DNA of 26,279 nucleotides from a virus. This document shows, in pieces, positions 22,652 through 26,279 of this stretch. A program made the position numbers and the translations under genes. A model generated the notes under the pieces. That model worked only from the letters and a program-made list of their open reading frames with translations. It did no database searches and was not told the origin of the DNA. Where the stretch lies: IMG/VR virus record IMGVR_UViG_3300042691_026555, positions 1 through 26,279 of that record; one strand, given 5' to 3'. The number at the start of each line of letters is the position of its first letter. Position 1 is the stretch's first letter.

Positions 22652-22777
22652 CTTGCTTTTTGACTAGAAGCAAGAAACTAGGCGGGAGAGAGTCCCATCC
22701 GCACCACTTGCTTTTAGGAAAAGCAAGAAACCATAAGGGGTCATTCTGACTCCACCACTTGGTTTTAAGAAACCAAG
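22652..22777. repeat. Three related stem-loops with a compensatory base pair
   Basis: Plus-strand view: CTTGCTT/AAGCAAG (22652-22674), CTTGCTTTT/AAAAGCAAG (22707-22727) and CTTGGTTT/AAACCAAG (22758-22777), each preceded by CCA and followed by AAA, spaced 55 and 51 bases apart. Between them are smaller imperfect stems (GGGGTCA/TGACTCC and a GCGGGA-type stem). The third copy has swapped one C-G pair to G-C on both sides. It contains the stop codon of the 75-residue gene. Fills the only sizeable non-coding stretch (22575-22764). Confidence 0.7.
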
Positions 22778-22992
22778 AAAAGTTGAGATAACTTTGTCAT
22801 TTCAGTAATGCCAAAGAATGCTATCAGAAATAGCACATCCCAAAGTTTGAGTTTGATAGCAAAAGGAATACCGAGTAAACCCCCGATGAACTTTATCATC
22901 AAACCACTCTTAAAATCTCCCCATAACATAACTTGATATCCAAGTAAGAGGAAAAAGTTCCCGATATATCTCAGGACACTTGTTCTAGACAT
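22765..22992 (-). CDS. Small membrane protein (75 aa)
   Basis: Starts [20 protein letters not shown]; three hydrophobic stretches (about 9-22, 30-42, 48-60) suggest two or three membrane segments. No family recognised. ATG 22992; the longer open frame upstream overlaps the neighbouring gene and lacks support. Its TAA stop lies inside the first transcribed stem-loop of the hairpin trio, so the hairpins form its 3' untranslated region. Confidence 0.65.
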   Translation of the reverse strand: MSRTSVLRYIGNFFLLLGYQVMLWGDFKSGLMIKFIGGLLGIPFAIKLKLWDVLFLIAFFGITEMTKLSQLFLVS

Positions 22993-23018
22993 AAGGGGTT
23001 TGCTCCCGACCAGTGCTG

Positions 23019-23273
23019 TTATAGACCATCCGTGTCTTCTTCGTCGTCTTTCACATAACAAGGAACACGATCTGGATCTAACCATTTCGCATATTCAATA
23101 TCCTCCATTGCAGTAGAACATTGTAGCACATTATCAAAAAGATAAATGTCATTCCAACGTTTGGTATAATAGTTTTGCTTTTGCATACGGTAATCTGGTT
23201 TACCGTTGATTTCTAAAATACCCGCTTCAACAAAGCGATACCCTTCGCGTTCAAGAAGAACCTTAGTTTTCAC
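23019..23273 (-). CDS. Hypothetical protein (84 aa)
   Basis: Probable GTG start at 23273, overlapping the upstream stop as GTGA. The sequence has KVLLEREGYRFVEAGILEIN, a Tyr/Arg-rich middle (YRMQKQNYYTKRWNDIY) and an acidic tail DDEEDTDGL. Soluble, no known motif. Coupling with the 70-residue gene and the good promoter at 23505-23533 support expression, probably early in infection. Confidence 0.68.
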   Translation of the reverse strand: MKTKVLLEREGYRFVEAGILEINGKPDYRMQKQNYYTKRWNDIYLFDNVLQCSTAMEDIEYAKWLDPDRVPCYVKDDEEDTDGL

Positions 23274-23482
23274 GCTTCAACTGCCTCGAGATCACTGGCG
23301 ACATACTCCATAAGCATTTCGTAGTCGTCAAGGGGGTCACCAGAAAATACCACTCCTTCATTTTCGTAGAATCGGCGGACCTTTTTATAAAGTTTCGGAC
23401 TCTTTACATCAAGATAGATTTCCCCGTTAGCAGCAAGACGAAGAGTGCTAACATCTTTTTTGAACTTTTGAATCAGAGACAT
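23270..23482 (-). CDS. Hypothetical protein (70 aa)
   Basis: Starts MSLIQKFKKDVSTLRLAANG; mixed alpha/beta composition with KLYKKVRRFYENEGVVF and an acidic C terminus. No known domain. The frame extends 17 codons upstream through the promoter, so ATG 23482 is the start; leader about 15-20 bases. First gene after the promoter at 23505-23533. Confidence 0.7.
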   Translation of the reverse strand: MSLIQKFKKDVSTLRLAANGEIYLDVKSPKLYKKVRRFYENEGVVFSGDPLDDYEMLMEYVASDLEAVEA

Positions 23483-23504
23483 TGTTTTGTTTTGTTGCCT
23501 TAGT

Positions 23505-23533
23505 ATTATAAGGTGGAGACTGTGTTTAGTCAA
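23505..23533 (-). promoter_or_regulatory. Sigma-70 promoter of the 70/84-residue gene pair
   Basis: Minus strand TTGACT (23533-23528), 17-base spacer, TATAAT (23510-23505): 11 of 12 consensus bases at ideal spacing. It lies between tRNA-Pro and the 70-residue gene; a small hairpin GCCAGT/ACTGGC (23538-23555) sits just upstream, after the tRNA 3' end. Confidence 0.82.
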
Positions 23534-23557
23534 GTGTGCCAGTGAAGAAACTGGCGA

Positions 23558-23631
23558 TCGGAATGACAGGATTCGAACCTGCGACTTCTCGCTCCCAAAG
23601 CGAGTGCTCTACCAAACTGAGCTACATTCCG
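23558..23631 (-). tRNA. tRNA-Pro (UGG)
   Basis: 74 bases. Acceptor stem CGGAATG/CATTCCG, discriminator A, anticodon stem CTCGC/GCGAG with loop TTTGGGA giving anticodon UGG, and T arm with GGTTCGAATCC. CCA is not encoded. It follows the 38-residue gene by 8 bases, so it probably shares that transcript. Confidence 0.97.
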
Positions 23632-23639
23632 AAGTACCG

Positions 23640-23756
23640 TTATTTAGTTCGGTGTATAAGCATTATACCCATAATGGGAGCGATTGTCAAGCCTGCTCCA
23701 CAGAGTCCTAACCAGATCGGGCTTGCTGCCAGTGTCTCTACTATGTGAAAAATCAT
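23640..23756 (-). CDS. Tiny membrane protein (38 aa)
   Basis: Starts MIFHIVETLAASPIW and is hydrophobic from about residue 13 to 34 (LGLCGAGLTIAPIMGIMLI), ending HRTK: a single membrane helix. ATG 23756 overlaps the upstream stop as ATGA and has GGAGAGGAAG just before it. No family recognised. Ends 8 bases before tRNA-Pro. Confidence 0.65.
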   Translation of the reverse strand: MIFHIVETLAASPIWLGLCGAGLTIAPIMGIMLIHRTK

Positions 23757-23980
23757 CTTCCTCTCCAATTTTTATATTCATAATAAAAGTATTGGTCTAC
23801 TTCGTCAAGTCCAGATAAAGGAGCATGAACATCCCAATGAGACCATTCTATACAGAACTGTTTAATATGCACATCATTCATTGCAGTTTTTACTCCATAC
23901 ATTCTAGAAAAAGCAGAAGATACAAAACCATACCTCTGCTTAATGTGCGGTCCCATTTCCCTTATACTCTTCGGAATCAT
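23753..23980 (-). CDS. Hypothetical protein (75 aa)
   Basis: Starts MIPKSIREMGPHIKQRYGFV and contains EWSHWDVHAPLSGLDEVDQYFYYEYKNW, rich in His and aromatic residues. Soluble; no known domain. ATG 23980 has GGAGG at 5 bases, the best ribosome site in the right-hand block. It overlaps the upstream 39-residue gene by 41 bases. Confidence 0.75.
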   Translation of the reverse strand: MIPKSIREMGPHIKQRYGFVSSAFSRMYGVKTAMNDVHIKQFCIEWSHWDVHAPLSGLDEVDQYFYYEYKNWRGR

Positions 23981-24059
23981 AGTACCCTCCTCGTGTTCCG
24001 AAATACAGTGTAGTCAGTACAAAAGGAATAGCAATAAAAATAAGTGCTTTACCTAACAT
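23940..24059 (-). CDS. Tiny membrane protein after gnd (39 aa)
   Basis: Starts MLGKALIFIAIPFVLTTLYF (one membrane helix) and ends with a polar tail containing YYDSEEYKGNG. ATG 24059 lies 11 bases inside the end of gnd, and its C-terminal part overlaps the start of the next gene. No known family. The double overlap is tight but consistent with phage packing. Confidence 0.6.
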   Translation of the reverse strand: MLGKALIFIAIPFVLTTLYFGTRGGYYDSEEYKGNGTAH

Positions 24060-25083
24060 GATGACCACCAAACATATAACGCATTCCGTTCAAGATTTTT
24101 GCTCCGAACGATCCGAGATTGCGTGAGTTAAACCTTTCAAATAAGGCAGTAGTAATGACAGGAGCGGGAACCCCCAGATCCACAGCGGCAGAAACAGTCC
24201 AACGACCCTCACCGCTATCGGAAACTCCACCAGAGAACTGTTTAAGGCTACCATCCCTGCGTAGCACATCAGCAGTAAGATCGAGTAACCAACTACCAAC
24301 CACGCTACCGCGACGCCATAACTCAGCAACCTCAGCAACATCAATATCATAGCAATAACTTTCTGGATCTGCCATTGGAGCGACCTCAGCATCTCCTTCT
24401 TTGACATACTTGGCACCTGCATTAGCATTCTTTAAAATATTAAATCCTTCGGCATATGCTTGCATCATTCCATATTCAATACCATTATGAACCATCTTCA
24501 CAAAATGTCCTGCACCAGGACCACCACAATGTAACCAACCAAACTCAGCAGAAGTCACATCCGAGTCAAATTGAGTCCTTGAGGCAGCGGTGATTCCTGG
24601 TGAAAGGGCATCAAAAATGCGCGAACAAGTGGCGACCGCAGTATTTCCGCCACCAACCATAAGACAGTATCCACGATCCAAACCATAAACACCGCCGCTA
24701 GTACCGCAATCAATATATTGGATACCCAATTTTGCAAGACGCTCTGCTCTTTTCCGACTGTCTTTAAAATTGCTATTGCCATGATCAATAATAATATCTC
24801 CCTCACTACAATATCGTAGTAACTCATTGATTGTCTCCTCTACGGTTTCGGCAGGGACAACCATCTGAAAGATTCCTGGTTGATATTTGCCGTTTTTATT
24901 TTGTTTAACTACTTTAACAAGATTTTCAATATCAGTTGTAATTCCATTAACAAATCCCTTTTCAAAGGCTTCGTTTGCTTTTTCATAATTCCTTCGATAA
25001 CCCCAAACTTCTATACCTGCTTTCATCATACGGCGAGACATACCTTCGCCCATTCTACCTAAACCAATTAATCCTACTTTCAT
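24049..25083 (-). CDS. gnd: 6-phosphogluconate dehydrogenase (decarboxylating)
   Basis: 344 residues. Converts 6-phosphogluconate to ribulose-5-phosphate and makes NADPH in the oxidative pentose phosphate pathway; cyanophages carry it to raise NADPH and ribose supply for DNA synthesis. Motifs: GLIGLGRMGEGM (coenzyme binding), IIDHGNS, CGTSGGVYGLDRGYCLMVGG and GHFVKMVHNGIEYGMMQ with catalytic Lys and His-Asn. This is the short form (about 300-345 residues) rather than the 470-residue enzyme. The frame is open 11 codons upstream, but ATG 25083 has AGAGG 4 bases before it and overlaps the upstream stop as ATGA. Confidence 0.95.
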   Translation of the reverse strand: MKVGLIGLGRMGEGMSRRMMKAGIEVWGYRRNYEKANEAFEKGFVNGITTDIENLVKVVKQNKNGKYQPGIFQMVVPAETVEETINELLRYCSEGDIIIDHGNSNFKDSRKRAERLAKLGIQYIDCGTSGGVYGLDRGYCLMVGGGNTAVATCSRIFDALSPGITAASRTQFDSDVTSAEFGWLHCGGPGAGHFVKMVHNGIEYGMMQAYAEGFNILKNANAGAKYVKEGDAEVAPMADPESYCYDIDVAEVAELWRRGSVVGSWLLDLTADVLRRDGSLKQFSGGVSDSGEGRWTVSAAVDLGVPAPVITTALFERFNSRNLGSFGAKILNGMRYMFGGHHVR

Positions 25084-25190
25084 AAAACCTCTGGATATGC
25101 GTGCGTAAGTCCCCAATGCATAAAAAGTCCAATAGAAGAAAAAAGAAGAAACGCTGATATTATTGTTCTAATCATCTTCTTCATCCTCAT
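25080..25190 (-). CDS. Tiny membrane protein before gnd (31-36 aa)
   Basis: One hydrophobic helix (IISAFLLFSSIGLFM) followed by HWGLTHAYPEVL. Three in-frame ATGs are possible: 25190, 25184 and 25175; the last has AGGA about 8 bases upstream and may be the true one. Its TGA overlaps the gnd ATG. Overlaps the end of the 37-residue gene. No known family. Confidence 0.55.
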   Translation of the reverse strand: MRMKKMIRTIISAFLLFSSIGLFMHWGLTHAYPEVL

Positions 25191-25281
25191 AAGTAGAGGG
25201 CTCTTCAAAGAGTTCTTCCATTTTTTGGTTGAAAACTCTTCGGTTTAATTTTTGCAAATCTTCTTCTGTAATTGTTGCCAT
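25168..25281 (-). CDS. Small acidic protein (37 aa)
   Basis: Starts MATITEEDLQKLNRRVFNQK and ends EDEEDD: a short helix followed by a strongly acidic tail. ATG 25281 overlaps the upstream TAA by one base (TAATG). No recognised family; the acidic tail could mimic nucleic acid or bind a basic partner, which is speculation. Confidence 0.6.
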   Translation of the reverse strand: MATITEEDLQKLNRRVFNQKMEELFEEPSTYEDEEDD

Positions 25282-25487
25282 TAGTTCAAAGTAATCTTGA
25301 GAAATGGAAGTAATGGTGGAATAACACCAATCAATCTTAAAAGTCCCTCAGCAAATAGAGCAAGAACCACCCAACCGACGCACATACTAATGATAGAAGC
25401 ATTACGGTTGTGTCTTCTGATAGCAGCATCAATCATCTCCTGTACTTCTGTACGAGTTACATAATCATCATCAAATGGTTCCATCAT
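25281..25487 (-). CDS. Small membrane protein (68 aa)
   Basis: Starts MMEPFDDDYVTRTEVQEMID, a polar, probably helical first half, followed by a hydrophobic half (about 32-62) that could form one or two membrane passes. ATG 25487 has GGAG 7 bases upstream and overlaps the preceding stop as ATGA; a second Met follows directly. No family recognised. Confidence 0.7.
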   Translation of the reverse strand: MMEPFDDDYVTRTEVQEMIDAAIRRHNRNASIISMCVGWVVLALFAEGLLRLIGVIPPLLPFLKITLN

Positions 25488-25633
25488 TTCTCATCTCCAA
25501 GAAACTTTGCGAGAGGATCTCTTCGGGTTTTGACTATTTCAACCGCTCTCTTATAGAACATATTATCTGTGTTCCCAGAGGATTCAAAAGTCTCCTTGAT
25601 CTTCACCCAGTTAAGGTAGGTGTGCTGATCCAT
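25484..25633 (-). CDS. Small hypothetical protein (49 aa)
   Basis: Starts MDQHTYLNWVKIKETFESSG and ends DPLAKFLGDEK. Soluble and charged, probably helical. ATG 25633 lies about 50 bases after a TTGACA box; no clear ribosome site. Coupled by ATGA to the 68-residue membrane protein. First gene of the run that leads into gnd. Confidence 0.65.
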   Translation of the reverse strand: MDQHTYLNWVKIKETFESSGNTDNMFYKRAVEIVKTRRDPLAKFLGDEK

Positions 25634-25660
25634 AGGGTTTTAAGTTGAATACTACTAGTT

Positions 25661-25688
25661 ATGCTAGTGAGTATTTTTATGTTGTCAA
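25661..25688 (-). promoter_or_regulatory. Possible promoter of the gnd operon
   Basis: Perfect TTGACA (25688-25683) with TAGCAT (25666-25661) after 16 bases on the minus strand. The -10 box is weak (4 of 6), so confidence is limited; position between tRNA-Ser and the first gene of the run fits. Confidence 0.45.
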
Positions 25689-25745
25689 GTTTGTGTTGAT
25701 ACAAAAACACACATTAAGACAATATAAAGTTTGTAATATTTTGAA

Positions 25746-25831
25746 AGGAAGATCAGGGATTCGAACCCTGGAACGCTATTAACGTTAATAGTTTTCAAGA
25801 CTATCGCCATCAACCACTCGGCCAATCTTCC
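25746..25831 (-). tRNA. tRNA-Ser (UGA)
   Basis: 86 bases, with the long variable arm expected of tRNA-Ser. Acceptor GGAAGAT/ATCTTCC, anticodon stem ATAGT/ACTAT with loop CTTGAAA giving anticodon UGA, T arm GGGTTCGAATCCC. CCA is not encoded. The base after the acceptor stem is T rather than the usual G. Confidence 0.95.
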
Positions 25832-25842
25832 GATAGAAGTCC

Positions 25843-26100
25843 TCAGCGGACTTCAAAATCTAAACGCTTTACTTTACGTTGGCGTCTTGCTTCTTGCCAT
25901 TGAATATCTTCATTGGTAAGAATCCCAGACTTTGATTTATTATGATAAGAGTTTAGCATAATAACATTAGATAAGTCAACTGCTGAGATAACTCCATTGC
26001 GTATAGTTGCCATATTTGGACAACCACACGATACTGTTTTTCCAGAGATGCCTTCTAACTCCTTACCACAGGAGCGGCATCTGATCTTTAAATTTTCCAT
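25843..26100 (-). CDS. Small Cys-rich (zinc-ribbon-like) protein (85 aa)
   Basis: Starts MENLKIRCRSCGKELEG with a CxxC pair at 8 and 11, and a second VSCGCPN pair around 25-27, so a small zinc-binding knuckle is likely. The C-terminal half is helical and basic (WQEARRQRKVKRL). Could bind nucleic acid or a protein partner; no function known. ATG 26100; no good ribosome site. Ends 12 bases before tRNA-Ser. Confidence 0.75.
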   Translation of the reverse strand: MENLKIRCRSCGKELEGISGKTVSCGCPNMATIRNGVISAVDLSNVIMLNSYHNKSKSGILTNEDIQWQEARRQRKVKRLDFEVR

Positions 26101-26118
26101 TATTAATTAAATAATTTT

Positions 26119-26279
26119 TTATTCAGTGAATGATCTTAACATCCAAATAAATTTTCCGTGTGCTTCGTTTAAATCATCAAGAAGATTGATAGTTCCTCTT
26201 GATTTTTGTTTCTCTGCTTCAACAGCAGCATCATCTAACATCTTAACAATTGTTTTATGACTATCAAGCAAATCACGAA
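26119..26279 (-). CDS. Dps-like ferritin, C-terminal fragment (continues beyond the right edge)
   Basis: 53 codons of a C terminus: LLDSHKTIVKMLDDAAVEAE, then RGTINLLDDLNEAHGKFIW and MLRSFTE before TAA. This pattern (helix, short loop, helix ending in HxxxxWMLRSF) is that of the last helix pair of Dps, the DNA-protecting iron-storage protein. Dps oxidises Fe(II) with peroxide and limits oxidative damage. The ferroxidase residues lie outside the window, so activity cannot be judged. Confidence 0.75.
   Translation of the reverse strand, partial: RDLLDSHKTIVKMLDDAAVEAEKQKSRGTINLLDDLNEAHGKFIWMLRSFTE

Noticed and set aside
22660-22740. 26-codon minus-strand frame within the hairpin region
   Set aside because: No ribosome site, and the frame runs through the stems of the repeat; structure explains the sequence better than coding.
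22680-22757. tRNA genes suggested by T-arm-like pieces followed by ACCA
   Set aside because: No acceptor stem partner, D arm or anticodon arm at the right distance; only 3'-end resemblance.
22652-22777. CRISPR array
   Set aside because: Only three copies, repeats are imperfect and hairpin-shaped with compensatory change, spacers differ in length and contain their own stems, and no cas gene is present.

Overview
The window is a piece of a T4-like marine cyanophage (cyanomyovirus) genome, most likely from a phage of Synechococcus or a related picocyanobacterium. The evidence is the combination of psbA and the start of psbD, two small high-light-inducible proteins, a plant-type ferredoxin, a short 6-phosphogluconate dehydrogenase, two tRNAs, T4-type late promoter boxes (NATAAATA) mixed with clear sigma-70 promoters, and many tiny overlapping genes. 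Every gene I can support lies on the minus strand, so transcription runs from high to low coordinates. No structural or replication gene is present; this is an accessory region.

Regions, low to high coordinate. (1) 1-3080, photosystem II block: psbD (only its first 27 codons), an overlapping HNH nuclease/DNA methyltransferase pair, intron-free psbA with a long structured leader, and two small unknown genes. psbA and psbD share one promoter design, in which the sigma-70 -10 box runs into a T4-type late box. (2) 3099-4799, redox/light-stress operon: Hli, a 28-residue membrane peptide, ferredoxin, two unknown proteins, a second Hli and a peroxiredoxin, with a near-consensus promoter at 4827-4855 and a terminator at 3045-3080.

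(3) 4897-22574, a 17.7 kb AT-rich glycan cassette of 23 tightly packed genes, many overlapping by ATGA or a few bases. It starts with GDP-mannose 4,6-dehydratase, GDP-fucose synthase and a GT11 fucosyltransferase-like protein. It continues with several putative glycosyltransferases (GT25-like, GT6-like, GT-A-like), sugar-modifying methyltransferases and an NAD-dependent epimerase. Its middle holds an unusual activated-precursor set: HAD-nucleotidyltransferase fusion, small HAD phosphatase, GatZ/KbaZ-like TIM barrel, nucleotidyltransferase-kinase fusion, cupin isomerase-like protein, NTF2-like protein and a short GDPD-like protein. Both ends carry a terminator overlapped by a sigma-70-type promoter. 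The likely job is to make and attach a fucose-containing glycan to host surface polysaccharide or to virion proteins; this is inference.

(4) 22575-26279, small-gene block: a trio of stem-loops with a compensatory base change, several short conserved-looking unknown genes (many with one membrane segment), tRNA-Pro(UGG), gnd, tRNA-Ser(UGA), a small Cys-rich protein and the C-terminal part of a Dps-like protein that runs off the right end.
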